The position numbers were made by a program, and so were the translations under genes. A stretch of DNA of 64,000 nucleotides, taken from Hellea sp965224755. GTDB taxonomy: Bacteria > Pseudomonadota > Alphaproteobacteria > Caulobacterales > Maricaulaceae. Below the pieces are notes generated by a model. It did no database searches. It saw only the letters and a list, made by a program, of their open reading frames with translations, and was not told the origin of the DNA. The stretch lies in assembly GCA_965224755.1 (NCBI GenBank), contig OZ245061.1, forward strand, positions 2,480,001 to 2,544,000, given 5' to 3'. Numbering within the stretch: the first letter of the stretch is position 1; the number at the start of each line of letters is the position of its first letter. This document shows positions 52,227 to 61,909 of this stretch, piece after piece.

Positions 52227-53792
52227 ATGCGAGATTTAAAACCGTTATTCTTAATGGCGTCATGCCTCATTTTGATATTCGGATGCACAGAACATAAAGC
52301 CCCCGATACCAAAATTCCTCCGACCGAAAATACGCCTCTGCCCGTGCAAATTTCCGAGCGCACATTGCTGAGAATTCACAATAACCCAGCAAGCGCAGAA
52401 AAATCATTTGTGAGGGCTTTTAAAAAAATCGCTGTAAATGAGACCGTAAGCATAGAAAAAATTCAAGATTATGCCAATTCCCAAACAGCGATTGCACGGG
52501 CGCAAATTGTCATCGGCTTGCTAAGCTTGGACACGAATGGTGATAGCGACATATCTGCTAAAGAGATGCTATCCGTGAGCGCTACTCAAATTTCAAAATG
52601 GCGGCGTAATGACCAATCATACTTGCCCTATAGCGAAGCAAACGTGAATGATGACAATATTATCAGCCTGAAAGAAAACTTTCTATTTGCGCGAAAGTAC
52701 GCGACAAATGCACCTCAAGCCCATCAATCTTATGAAATAACCCTCAGCTTATTCGATACGGATAAAGATGGCACTCTTACTCGTTCGGAATTGGACTTAG
52801 AGTTAGAAGCTCTCCTCTACTCAGATCATAAAGCAGAGCAGAAGAAGGGTTTTAACACGAAAACATCGCATCCTTCATCATTAATGCAGTCTCCGCCGCC
52901 CGCTTGCAAACCTACTCCGCCGACATCGGACACGAAGGTCATTTTTGTGTCCGGCTATGAAGGCAGTGGTCTGTCATCTGTGGCCTTGACAGGCCTGAAC
53001 CGCGAGACCGAAGTCGCGCGCATATTTATCGAAGACGGTAAAACGCCGCTTTACATTATGGCCTCTAGCCACACCCCACTCATTTGGTCCATCGAAGGCC
53101 ATACTGAGCGGATAGAAAAATTTGTCGTCGGCCGTAATTCCTATTCGAAAGGGGCTGGAGCCGGCGTTGTTGGCCTCACGAAAAACAATGTTGAGTTTTT
53201 GGGACGTGGCTGCCTGTCTTATTTTTCCAATAACAAAGACTCCAAAGCCATTTTATCGAGAGCGCAATGGGGAAACCTTATTGAACAAAAGCCCGACAAC
53301 ATTTTTGGAAATTACACCATAAATGCTTTGCAATTACCGTCCGGAATTAACAAACCCAAAAATAATCGCGGTTTGACAATTATTGACAAAAGACAAGAGA
53401 ATACGGTTGAATTGGTTTGGGATAATAGTTCCATTCGTATTCAAGAGCCGCCAAAAAGTGGGAACAGCTTTGGCCTCTATAGATATACGGTTGATGGATT
53501 AATCGTTGTCGACCCGAAATCTGTTATCGCGCCCGAACCTATTGAGCCTTACGATGTGTATCCCCAGCAAGCTGGTCTTGTGCAACTCGTGGAGGCCGGA
53601 AAGTTGGAGGCATTAGAAAGAAATAGCTTCAGAATCATAAAACCGATTGCGCGTTTTCCTGCGGGTCTCAATGGCGGGCATAGCGTAAAATTTATCCTAG
53701 GCAAGGGCGTCCCCTTGCCAAACGGCAGTCCCGGACATTCATCGGTCTATAGTGAAGAAACCGGTGAATGCCTCACCCGAACATGCCGTTAA
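52227..53792 (+). CDS. Lipoprotein with EF-hand-like loops, function unknown
   Basis: About 521 residues from ATG 52227, selected by GGAG at 52217-52220; an ATG at 52215 is less likely. Lipobox CLILIFGC. The first half has EF-hand-like loops (LDTNGDSDISAKEM, VNDDNIISLKEN and FDTDKDGTLTRSELD), then a Pro/Ser-rich linker (about residues 215-230). The second half (KVIFVSGYEGSGLSSVALTGLNRET…) is an unrecognised, apparently beta-rich domain. Alone between rpoN (divergent) and trpF. Confidence 0.75.
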   Translation: MRDLKPLFLMASCLILIFGCTEHKAPDTKIPPTENTPLPVQISERTLLRIHNNPASAEKSFVRAFKKIAVNETVSIEKIQDYANSQTAIARAQIVIGLLSLDTNGDSDISAKEMLSVSATQISKWRRNDQSYLPYSEANVNDDNIISLKENFLFARKYATNAPQAHQSYEITLSLFDTDKDGTLTRSELDLELEALLYSDHKAEQKKGFNTKTSHPSSLMQSPPPACKPTPPTSDTKVIFVSGYEGSGLSSVALTGLNRETEVARIFIEDGKTPLYIMASSHTPLIWSIEGHTERIEKFVVGRNSYSKGAGAGVVGLTKNNVEFLGRGCLSYFSNNKDSKAILSRAQWGNLIEQKPDNIFGNYTINALQLPSGINKPKNNRGLTIIDKRQENTVELVWDNSSIRIQEPPKSGNSFGLYRYTVDGLIVVDPKSVIAPEPIEPYDVYPQQAGLVQLVEAGKLEALERNSFRIIKPIARFPAGLNGGHSVKFILGKGVPLPNGSPGHSSVYSEETGECLTRTCR

Positions 53793-53856
53793 AAATACAG
53801 GCTGCGTTCTAACATTTAGACTCCCATAAATCTTGTGACTCTGCTACCCGCACCAC

Positions 53857-54495
53857 ATGACACCCCAAGTCAAAATATGCGGCCTGACGCGGGATCAGGA
53901 TGTTGAAGCGGCAATCGCTTATGGCGCGTCTTATCTCGGCTTTATCGTCGAAGCGAATAGCCCGCGCAAACTCAGCCTGCTTGAAGCGGCTCTTTTGGCC
54001 GCGCCTGCCATGGGGATTATCCCGCGCGTGGCGGTAACGGTGAACGCGGATGACCAATTGCTCTATGCGCTGCGCAAATATATGTCCCCCGATTATATCC
54101 AGTGCCACGGCGATGAACCCCCTGAACGCGTGGCCGAAATTGCGCAAAAATATGACGTCAAAACCATCAAAGCCGTGGCTATATCCAATAGCTCCGATAT
54201 GAAAACCGCTGAGGCCTATAGCGGGGCATGCGACTTCATTCTCTATGATGCCAAACCGCCAAAAGGCGCAAATGTCCGCGGCGGGCATGGCCAGTCTTTT
54301 GACTGGAATATCCTCAAAGCCGCACCGCGGCCAAAAATATGGGCGCTGGCGGGCGGGCTTACGCCTGAAAACGCCGCAGAAGCCATGCGCCGGACAAATG
54401 CGCCTATCCTAGACGTTAGCTCTGGCGTTGAAGCGGGACCGCGCCTAAAAGACGCGCTCAAAATTAGAGCTTTTATGGACGCCGTCACATCATGA
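53857..54495 (+). CDS. trpF: Phosphoribosylanthranilate isomerase
   Basis: 212 residues. Catalyses the Amadori rearrangement of PRA to CdRP. Catalytic Cys in VKICGLTR, Asp in FILYDAKPPKG, plus DYIQCHGDEPP and ALAGGLTPENAAEA. Starts the trpFBA operon; the stop overlaps the trpB start (ATGA). Confidence 0.97.
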   Translation: MTPQVKICGLTRDQDVEAAIAYGASYLGFIVEANSPRKLSLLEAALLAAPAMGIIPRVAVTVNADDQLLYALRKYMSPDYIQCHGDEPPERVAEIAQKYDVKTIKAVAISNSSDMKTAEAYSGACDFILYDAKPPKGANVRGGHGQSFDWNILKAAPRPKIWALAGGLTPENAAEAMRRTNAPILDVSSGVEAGPRLKDALKIRAFMDAVTS

Positions 54496-55703
54496 GTAAT
54501 TACCCCGACGAAAATGGACGCTTTGGCACGTTTGGCGGGCGTTATGTTGCCGAGACTCTGATGCCGCCTATTTTGGCGCTTGAGGCGGCCTATCAAGAGG
54601 CGCGCAATGATCCGGAATTTCAAAAGGAATTTGATAGTTTTGCCAAACATTATGTTGGCCGCCCCTCCCCGCTTTATTTTGCCGAGCGGCTAACTGCGCA
54701 TTGCCGCCAAGACAACAATGGCAATGCCGCAAGAATTTATTTCAAGCGCGAAGACCTCAACCATACTGGCGCTCATAAAATCAACAATGTGCTTGGGCAA
54801 TTACTCCTCGCCAAACGCATGGGTAAAAGCCGCATCATTGCCGAGACAGGCGCGGGTCAGCACGGCGTCGCCACGGCGACTATGGCGGCGCGTCTGGGCA
54901 TGGCGTGTATTGTCTTTATGGGCGCGGTCGATATTGAGCGGCAAAAGCCCAATGTGTTTCGGATGAAATTACTCGGCGCGGAAGTGCGCGAAGTGACCTC
55001 CGGCACCTCGACTCTCAAAGACGCCATGAACGAAGCTTTGCGCGATTGGGTTACCCATGTCGAGGACACATTTTACTGCATCGGCACGGTCGCAGGCCCG
55101 CATCCTTACCCCGAAATGGTGCGCGAATTTCAAAGCATCATTGGCCGCGAAGCCAAAGCGCAAATCCTGGAAGCCGAAGGACGGCTCCCCGATGCGCTGG
55201 TCGCCTGTATCGGCGGCGGCTCCAACGCTATGGGCCTTTTTCATGATTTTATCGGCGATGATGATGTGCGCCTGATCGGCGTCGAAGCGGCGGGGCGCGG
55301 GGTCGAGACAGGCCTTCACGCCGCCAGCCTCACGGGCGGCACGCCGGGCATCCTCCACGGCAACCGCACTTATCTGTTGCAAGACGAACACGGCCAGGTC
55401 AATGACGCGCATTCCATTTCCGCAGGCCTCGACTATCCCGGCATCGGCCCCGAACACTCTTACCTGCACGAGAGCGGACGCGCCGAATATGTGAGCTGCA
55501 CGGATGACGAAGCGGTGGAAGCGTTCCAACTCTGCACAAAACTAGAAGGCATCATCCCCGCCCTAGAGAGCGCCCACGCCATCCCCCGCGCGATTGATTT
55601 GGCAAAGGAACTCGGCGAGAACGGCCTTATAATTTTGAACTTGTCAGGACGCGGCGATAAGGATGTGAATACGATTGCTGGGCTTATGGGAGTGGAAATA
55701 TGA
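54492..55703 (+). CDS. trpB: Tryptophan synthase beta chain
   Basis: 403 residues. PLP-binding Lys in REDLNHTGAHKINN; AETGAGQHGVATA and the phosphate-binding GGGSNAMG follow. Condenses indole with serine. Overlaps trpF and trpA by 4 bases each, so the three are translationally coupled. Confidence 0.99.
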   Translation: MSNYPDENGRFGTFGGRYVAETLMPPILALEAAYQEARNDPEFQKEFDSFAKHYVGRPSPLYFAERLTAHCRQDNNGNAARIYFKREDLNHTGAHKINNVLGQLLLAKRMGKSRIIAETGAGQHGVATATMAARLGMACIVFMGAVDIERQKPNVFRMKLLGAEVREVTSGTSTLKDAMNEALRDWVTHVEDTFYCIGTVAGPHPYPEMVREFQSIIGREAKAQILEAEGRLPDALVACIGGGSNAMGLFHDFIGDDDVRLIGVEAAGRGVETGLHAASLTGGTPGILHGNRTYLLQDEHGQVNDAHSISAGLDYPGIGPEHSYLHESGRAEYVSCTDDEAVEAFQLCTKLEGIIPALESAHAIPRAIDLAKELGENGLIILNLSGRGDKDVNTIAGLMGVEI

Positions 55704-56491
55704 CCCACCGCATATCCCAAACCTTCGCCGCCCTTCGCGCCGCTAACTCCACCGCCTTTGTCGCTTACATCATGGGCGGCGATCCTGACTTGGCTACCTC
55801 TCAAGCCGTACTTAATGCCCTGCCCTCTGCGGGCGTTGATATTATTGAGCTTGGCATGCCTTTTACCGATCCTGCGGCTGACGGGCCGGTGATTGAGGCT
55901 GCGGGATTGCGGAGCCTCAAGGCGGGCACGACCCTGACCACTATCCTCGATATGGCCGCCGAATTTCGTAAAACCAATGACACAACCCCGATCATTGTCA
56001 TGGGCTATGCCAATCCTGTGCATCATATCGGTTATGCCGAATTCGCTAAGCGCGCCAAAGCGGCAGGCGTGGACGGCGCGATCATCGTTGATATGCCGCC
56101 CGAAGAAGACGCGGAGCTTCGCGCGGCTTTTGAGGAACATGATCTCGCGCTTATACGATTGGCCACCCCGACCACAGATGAAGCCCGCCTGCCCCGTGTT
56201 GTGGAAGGCACTAAGGGCTTTGTCTATTATGTTTCAATGACCGGAGTAACAGGTGCGGCCTTTAGCCAAAACGCATCGGTCAAAGACCAAGTCGCCAAAA
56301 TTCGCAAAGCATCAGGCCTGCCTGTCGTCGTCGGCTTCGGCGTCAAAACCCCCCAGCGCGCCGCCGAAGTCGCGCAAGACGCCGACGGTGTTGTGGTCGG
56401 CACGGCGATTGTGGCGGAACTGCGCGAGAACGGCCCGAAGGCCGCGCTGGCGCTGGTGAAATCATTAGCCGCTGCTACGCACAGGACTTAG
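55700..56491 (+). CDS. trpA: Tryptophan synthase alpha chain
   Basis: 263 residues. Catalytic Glu in DIIELGMPFTDPAADGP and Asp in IIVDMPPEED; phosphate-binding VVVGFGVKTP and GVVVGTAIV. Cleaves indole-3-glycerol phosphate and channels indole to TrpB. The 3' end overlaps the converging secreted-protein gene by 4 bases. Confidence 0.98.
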   Translation: MTHRISQTFAALRAANSTAFVAYIMGGDPDLATSQAVLNALPSAGVDIIELGMPFTDPAADGPVIEAAGLRSLKAGTTLTTILDMAAEFRKTNDTTPIIVMGYANPVHHIGYAEFAKRAKAAGVDGAIIVDMPPEEDAELRAAFEEHDLALIRLATPTTDEARLPRVVEGTKGFVYYVSMTGVTGAAFSQNASVKDQVAKIRKASGLPVVVGFGVKTPQRAAEVAQDADGVVVGTAIVAELRENGPKAALALVKSLAAATHRT

Positions 56492-58611
56492 CCTCCGCCA
56501 TTTTCTGTAACGCCGATTTCGACCTTACCGGGGTCAATTGCAGACCCGGTTTGACCCCCAAGCTGCCCAGGCCAGCCGATACGGCGCGGATACCGGATGA
56601 CAACGGTTTTTTCACAGCACACATCGCCGCCTTTGGAATTAAATGTCAGCGTAAATGTCTGTCCACGCCGCGGCTGGGGGTTAAATCTAATTGCCCCGGA
56701 CGCATTCCCGCCTGTGAAGTTCAGTGTTGGTGAAGGGAAAACCGTTGCGCCATTGGGCGAAACAGAAACCGTTACGTCGGTCGGATTGTAATTAGGGTCC
56801 CCAGTGCCTGCCATGACAGTAAATTCATAGCGCCACCCTCGGCCTTCTCTTACCCAACGCCCGGTCACATTCAAGCAGGGTTGGTCGCAGGCCTCAACGT
56901 CAATTATAATTTCCCGTTCACAGCAAATGAACATCCCGGATTCGTCAGGGTCGCCTGTCAATTTGGCCCCGATAGTCAATGGCCCGGAATACGTCCCGTC
57001 CAGCACAATAGTCGATGTATAGCTATTACCCGAAATGCTCGTCGAATATGTCGTCCCCGCAGGCGCGCCGGGAAGATCAAGCGTCATCCCTGTCGCCGTA
57101 TAGCCGGAAGTGTTGGTCATGGTCACGGTGACAACATTTTTGCCATCTGCGCGGCAAACCGGGCCGGAGACCTCGATGTTGCAGAGCCCGTCAGACCCCG
57201 GATCGCGGCAAGATTCACGGTAAACTTCAACATCCCCATTTTGGGTTTTATCAGTGTTGTTAATCAGTCCATCAACATCAATGTAATAGCTCTGATTAAT
57301 GACATTGGGTAAAGGGGAAACCGGGCTATGTTGCAATCCATAAATCCGCGGAGTTGGGAAACGCAATGCATCCCCCATCGCAATAAATCTCGCGTCACAT
57401 TGATTAAGATCAGTCCTGTTTTTAGGGGTTAATCCATATGTAAAATCCACACCGCCCGTACTATTTTTATGGGAGCCATATGAGCCTATATCATAAAACG
57501 GCGAAGGCGAAAGCGTCCAAGTGCCTGCACTCCATTTATGTTTTTGAACTCGAGAATTATGCGGTTGATAGTAGCTAAGATTGGATGACATCAGCATCTG
57601 GCCTTTCAACCCGCCCCTTTCCGCAGTCAACATTTCATCATTACTCGAAAATGCAATGTCGGAAATAATATTATTTCCAGCAATACCTGACAGGTCAACA
57701 TTCTCATTTCGGATATCAGAAGAATTCGTACTTATGTTCCCGGAGCTATCAAGCGCTACCGAAAAAATTTTGGTATTTACCCCCACATCAACATTATAAA
57801 AAAGACGAGGCATAGGGTCTGACGGAAGCTTATGCACTCCGACCCCCCACACTAAACGCTCTGATTGGGTAACACCCCATTTGCTCTGAGAGTTCGCAAG
57901 TCCAGAGGAATTTGAACTAAAAGCTGCATTTGCGATATCAGCTTGAGCGCCATTATCTGACAATGCCAACATTAATAACCCGTGATCAAACGTACTTGAA
58001 TTTACAATTCCGCCTGTTTGATCAAGGTGATAAATCTTTCCGTTGGACAGATCCGAAACATAAAAATTATTCTGAGCAGTGTAGGTATTAAACGCAATGT
58101 TACCAAAACCCGGCCCGTCATTTGTCAGCGTCCCGAAGCGGATAGCGGTATTTGTCGCTGAGTCGATTTTATAAATTGCAGGCTCCCCTTGCGGACTTGA
58201 ACCCGTAACACTCCCAGCCCCAAATTGACCCGGCATCCATTGAGCGCCCGGCTGGCCGTTGGATATAGTCATTCCTCCGGCATCAACAATATTCATGCCA
58301 AAGGCTGCACTATTGGCAATATAGATATTTGGAACGGGATCGTGGTCAATTGCAATGCCAAAAACCAGCCCAACTTTATCCGGCGTCATTTTATTGCGCA
58401 TAGCCGCCGCCCAGTTACTAATATTTGGAGCTACCCCCGGATTACGGGTATCAATAATACCGCCTGATCCTTTGGAAATATCTATTTTTCCATTATCCAC
58501 TCCCGGAAAACACGTGACATAAGACTCTCCCAGTTCGATTTGCGCTTGCGCGTTCAGCGGCATAAGCACACCCAAAAGAATAAGCGGTGATGTTATTAAT
58601 CGTTTTATCAT
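56488..58611 (-). CDS. Large secreted protein of unknown function
   Basis: About 707 residues from ATG 58611 (MIKRLITSPLILLGVLM, signal peptide ending near LNAQAQ); AGAGGG precedes it. The first ~400 residues look like a repeated beta structure with many Gly/Asn/Ser (propeller-like: GEPAIYKIDSATNTAIRFGT, FYVSDLSNGKIYHLDQTG). The C-terminal third has Ig-like beta domains with paired Cys motifs (MFICCEREIIIDVEACDQPC and GGDVCCEKTVVI). Probably extracellular or outer-surface. Not recognised. Confidence 0.7.
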   Translation of the reverse strand: MIKRLITSPLILLGVLMPLNAQAQIELGESYVTCFPGVDNGKIDISKGSGGIIDTRNPGVAPNISNWAAAMRNKMTPDKVGLVFGIAIDHDPVPNIYIANSAAFGMNIVDAGGMTISNGQPGAQWMPGQFGAGSVTGSSPQGEPAIYKIDSATNTAIRFGTLTNDGPGFGNIAFNTYTAQNNFYVSDLSNGKIYHLDQTGGIVNSSTFDHGLLMLALSDNGAQADIANAAFSSNSSGLANSQSKWGVTQSERLVWGVGVHKLPSDPMPRLFYNVDVGVNTKIFSVALDSSGNISTNSSDIRNENVDLSGIAGNNIISDIAFSSNDEMLTAERGGLKGQMLMSSNLSYYQPHNSRVQKHKWSAGTWTLSPSPFYDIGSYGSHKNSTGGVDFTYGLTPKNRTDLNQCDARFIAMGDALRFPTPRIYGLQHSPVSPLPNVINQSYYIDVDGLINNTDKTQNGDVEVYRESCRDPGSDGLCNIEVSGPVCRADGKNVVTVTMTNTSGYTATGMTLDLPGAPAGTTYSTSISGNSYTSTIVLDGTYSGPLTIGAKLTGDPDESGMFICCEREIIIDVEACDQPCLNVTGRWVREGRGWRYEFTVMAGTGDPNYNPTDVTVSVSPNGATVFPSPTLNFTGGNASGAIRFNPQPRRGQTFTLTFNSKGGDVCCEKTVVIRYPRRIGWPGQLGGQTGSAIDPGKVEIGVTENGGG

Positions 58612-58743
58612 GATGCAGCCCTCTACCCTCAAGAGCCCGTCGCGATGGCGACGCCAAACCCTTGCGGTAAAGTGACTATGATTACATCTTTAAAGAATAT
58701 CTGTGATGAAGGTCACAGCGTTATGAACCGGCTTAAAGGCGGC

Positions 58744-59127
58744 CTATCCCGCAGGCGGCACCATCGCAAACGCGTTGATTTTATTGCCGTCGGGGTCGCG
58801 AAAATAGCCGCAGTAAAATCCTGTATCGCCGCGCGCGCCGGCGGGGCCTTCATCTTGCGCGCCGAGCGCCATGGCCTTGTCGTAGATTTTATGCACCGTC
58901 TCTTTATCGGGGCAGGCGAGCGCAATCATGGTGCCGTTGCCGGCCGTTGCCGGGTTTTTATCGTGCGGATTACAGACCGCGAACATTGGCTTGTCCATGG
59001 CCGGGCCATAGCCGACGAAATTATCATCCGACCAGAGCTGGCCAACACCGATTTCGCCAAATAGCGCATCGTAAAAGGCGACTGCTTTTTTAAGATCATT
59101 AGTTCCGACAGTTGTATAGGCAATCAT
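58744..59127 (-). CDS. VOC (glyoxalase/bleomycin-resistance) superfamily protein
   Basis: 127 residues. Two beta-alpha-beta-beta-beta halves: MIAYTTVGTNDLKKAVAFYDALFGEIG at the N-terminus and GFYCGYFRDPDGNKINAF at the C-terminus. The superfamily includes dioxygenases, lyases and binding proteins; the substrate cannot be told from sequence. GGAGATCCC lies just before the ATG. Confidence 0.85.
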   Translation of the reverse strand: MIAYTTVGTNDLKKAVAFYDALFGEIGVGQLWSDDNFVGYGPAMDKPMFAVCNPHDKNPATAGNGTMIALACPDKETVHKIYDKAMALGAQDEGPAGARGDTGFYCGYFRDPDGNKINAFAMVPPAG

Positions 59128-59198
59128 GGGGATCTCCTTGAGTTGGCATAACTTAACGAAACCGTAGCGCCCGCGAAAGCCATAAAACTGAATAGGCC

Positions 59199-59891
59199 CT
59201 ATTCGGGCAGTGATGACGTCTTAGGTAATTGGCCCAAACGTATAGCTTCGTTAATCTGTCCGCGCAAAAGCGCCGTTTCGACTTGGCTCGGGTCGGCTCG
59301 CAGTGATTTTTCAATATCGGATTTAGCTTCACTCAGCCGCCCTTGATTAAACTTGGCATCGGCGAGATAGCGCAGCGCGCCCGCGTGGCCCGGCTGATAG
59401 ACAAGCGCGCTTTTCAGATCGGTCTCGGCATAATCATAACGTCCCAGCAGGGCATAGGCCCGCGCGCGGGCAATGCGCAGATCAATATGATCTGTGCGCA
59501 GTTTCAGCCCGTCTGCGGCTGATTTATAGGCCCGTTCGGCCTCGCCCGCGACGAGCCAGAAATTGGCCGCTTCGGCGAGGAAATCTGCGCGCATTAATTT
59601 GGTGCCGCCATCAGAGGCCACCGCAAGGTCGTCCAATCGTTTCGCCGCTTCATCTTCGTGGCTGAGCGCATAGAGCGCCATGGCTTCGCAATGTTTGGCG
59701 CGGCGCCCTCCGCCTTCATCGCGCCAGATCATGGCTTCTTCGAAAGCCAGTTCGTTATCTTGGGCAATACGTTCCAGACAGGCTTTGTGCTTGGCATCAA
59801 ACTCCGCCGTCAGGTCTGCCGCCGAGGCGCTCCCAAGAAAGGCCATTGCAATCAAAGGCAAACTCAATAGGACTGACGCGGTAAGTTTCAT
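59199..59891 (-). CDS. Secreted TPR-repeat protein
   Basis: About 230 residues from ATG 59891 (MKLTASVLLSLPLIAMAF, signal peptide ending near SASAADL); an in-frame ATG at 59939 would bury the signal. Several TPR units follow, for example ALLGRYDYAETDLKSALVYQPGHAGALRYLADAKFNQGRLSEAKSDIEKSLRADP. Probably a periplasmic scaffold. Divergent to the SDR-ABM gene. Confidence 0.8.
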   Translation of the reverse strand: MKLTASVLLSLPLIAMAFLGSASAADLTAEFDAKHKACLERIAQDNELAFEEAMIWRDEGGGRRAKHCEAMALYALSHEDEAAKRLDDLAVASDGGTKLMRADFLAEAANFWLVAGEAERAYKSAADGLKLRTDHIDLRIARARAYALLGRYDYAETDLKSALVYQPGHAGALRYLADAKFNQGRLSEAKSDIEKSLRADPSQVETALLRGQINEAIRLGQLPKTSSLPE

Positions 59892-59925
59892 AGGGGCTCT
59901 GTATATAAGGGGATAGCGGGCGGCA

Positions 59926-61131
59926 ATGGCGAGGCGCATTAAATCACAGTTAGATAAAAGAGTGCTTTTACGAGATAAAACGGCTGTTTTGCTAGGGGCC
60001 GGGTATTGTGCGCGGGCGCTGATCCCGCATTTGCTGGCGCAGGGCTATCAAGTCTTTGCCACGACCCGAAAAAAAGATGACCACACCGCGCTCAAAGCTA
60101 TGGGATGCGTGCCGCTGATATTTGACGGCTCGCTTAATCCCTCTTTGAAAACCACCCTAAAAACTGCTTTGGGCCAAGCCGATATTATCCTCTCCTCTAT
60201 CCCGCCTGATGATCGCGGCGACCCGTTTTTGCGGGCCATTGGCCATGATTTCCCAACCCGCGCCAAATGGGCCGGCTATCTGTCGGCGACCAGTGTTTAT
60301 GGTGACCGTCAGGGCCAATGGTGTTTTGAGGATGAGCCGCCCTGTCCTGTTACGATGCGCGGGAAACGCCGTGTCGAGGCGGAACTTGAATGGCTGGAGA
60401 GCGGCGCGCCCGTACATATTTTCCGGCTGGCGGGGATTTACGGCCCCGAAATTGGCGGGCTGGAGCGTAATCCCTTTGCAAGATTAAAAGCAGGCAAAGC
60501 CCGCGCCGTGATTAAAGACGGTCATGTCGTCAACCGTATCCACGTCGAGGATATAGCCTCTGCCCTCATGGCGTCGATCGCCGCCCCCGACCCGGTAATG
60601 ATTTATAATCTGGCCGATGGCCACCCTGCTCCGCCGCAAGATGTGCTGAATTGTGCGGCTGACCTGATTAACGCCTCCCGCCCGCGGCGCTTGAGTCATG
60701 ACGCCGCCGACATCTCCGATATAGCGCGCACATTTTACGCCGAGTGCAAACGTGTCAGTAATAATAGAGCTAAAGAGAGATTGGGCTGGCAACCGCAATA
60801 TCGCCATTACCGCGAAGGGTTGATGTCTATCCTGAAATCAGAAAACGGCCATCCTGATGCCGTCTATCTCTCGGGGTATATTGACGTTGCCAAGAGCAGC
60901 CTAAAGTCAGTCAAACTGGCTTTGCCAAGCCATATTCGCCTCACCCGCCAAGAACCGGATTGCGGGGATTTCCGTGTCTGGCAGGACGAAGACAAGCCAA
61001 CACGCTTCCATGTTTTCGAAACCTTCGCCTCGCGGGCGGCATTCACCCGCCATCAAAGCCGCATGAAAAACAGCGAATGGGCGGGGATTACGCGAAATGC
61101 CGAACGGCATTATTGGACGATAGGTCTATAA
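59926..61131 (+). CDS. NAD(P)-binding SDR/epimerase fused to an antibiotic biosynthesis monooxygenase (ABM) domain
   Basis: 401 residues. The N-terminal ~290 residues form a Rossmann domain: AVLLGAGYCARALIPHLLAQGY, an atypical SDR with SATSVYGDRQG and FRLAGIYGP, and the YeeZ/NAD-dependent epimerase look. From about residue 310 an ABM-type ferredoxin-like domain follows (VYLSGYIDVA, RFHVFETFASRAAFTRHQSRM), ending YWTIGL. The fusion is unusual. No known pathway in the window. Confidence 0.75.
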   Translation: MARRIKSQLDKRVLLRDKTAVLLGAGYCARALIPHLLAQGYQVFATTRKKDDHTALKAMGCVPLIFDGSLNPSLKTTLKTALGQADIILSSIPPDDRGDPFLRAIGHDFPTRAKWAGYLSATSVYGDRQGQWCFEDEPPCPVTMRGKRRVEAELEWLESGAPVHIFRLAGIYGPEIGGLERNPFARLKAGKARAVIKDGHVVNRIHVEDIASALMASIAAPDPVMIYNLADGHPAPPQDVLNCAADLINASRPRRLSHDAADISDIARTFYAECKRVSNNRAKERLGWQPQYRHYREGLMSILKSENGHPDAVYLSGYIDVAKSSLKSVKLALPSHIRLTRQEPDCGDFRVWQDEDKPTRFHVFETFASRAAFTRHQSRMKNSEWAGITRNAERHYWTIGL

Positions 61132-61779
61132 ATTCAGTTCTGCCGCCGCTTCGCTTTCCGGCTTATAGCCTTTGGCCCGCATACAGCTCTCAAACCCCGG
61201 ATCGACCAGATAACCGCTTTGCGTAACCCGGATAAATCCGCCCGCCTGCGCTTCGCAAGTGAGCCAATCATTCATATTCGACCCGCCGCCGATTTTGACG
61301 AAGGAAATATCATCCGTCGGGCGTTGCGCGGGGGTTTGGGGCGCGGCTTCGGCCATTTGCGTGGGCGCATATTCAGGGGTGTATTCAGGGGCGTATTCTG
61401 GGGCGTATTCTGGGGCATATGCTGGGGCATATTCAGGCGCGGCCAGATAGGATTGTTGATAATCCCGCGCTTTATAATGGGGCGTTTGCGGTTCCGGCAA
61501 GCGGGCCAAATCCGGCACAATCAGGCCGCGGCGCTTTTGCGCCCTGCCGTCACCCGCAAAAGCCGTCTTAGCGGCCATTTGCGAATCCGGCGTGCCCTCA
61601 AAGACATAATCCTGCCTCGGGGTCGAGCGCAGTAGGTTCACAACCGGACTGGCGACATAATTAGCGGCATATTTTGTATGCCCCCACATAGATTTACCAA
61701 ATGACCCAATTTGGGCGCAGCCCGATAATGAGACGGATAATCCGACAATAAGGGCCGTTTTTGCAATAATATGGGTCAT
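61126..61779 (-). CDS. Lipoprotein with APEY tandem repeats
   Basis: About 217 residues from ATG 61779 (GGAGGGG just upstream). Lipobox SVSLSGC. The middle holds about seven units of the type APEY/APAY/TPEY, encoded by 12-base tandem repeats at about 61368-61440. The C-terminal part (DISFVKIGGGSNMNDWLTCEAQAG… ESCMRAKGYKP) has two Cys and looks like a small folded domain. The repeat number may vary between strains. Confidence 0.75.
   Translation of the reverse strand: MTHIIAKTALIVGLSVSLSGCAQIGSFGKSMWGHTKYAANYVASPVVNLLRSTPRQDYVFEGTPDSQMAAKTAFAGDGRAQKRRGLIVPDLARLPEPQTPHYKARDYQQSYLAAPEYAPAYAPEYAPEYAPEYTPEYAPTQMAEAAPQTPAQRPTDDISFVKIGGGSNMNDWLTCEAQAGGFIRVTQSGYLVDPGFESCMRAKGYKPESEAAAELNL
61368..61440. 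repeat. 12-base tandem repeats
   Basis: Imperfect repeats of the form GGGGCGTATTCT/GGGGCATATTCA in the lipoprotein gene. They encode the PEYA units. In frame, so slippage changes length without breaking the gene. Confidence 0.7.
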
Positions 61780-61909
61780 ATTCCCCTCCAAATTCATATT
61801 TCAGGGAGAGCGACGCAAAGCTTGTGCCATGAGTTGGGGATATGTGGCAATTTGGGCTTGGTCAGCACTGCAACTCGCGGTTATAAGGGCGTTCACATAA
61901 GAGACTTTC

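Noticed and set aside
61368..61440. Short tandem repeats as a possible CRISPR-like array
   Set aside because: 12-base units with no spacers, in frame inside a lipoprotein gene.
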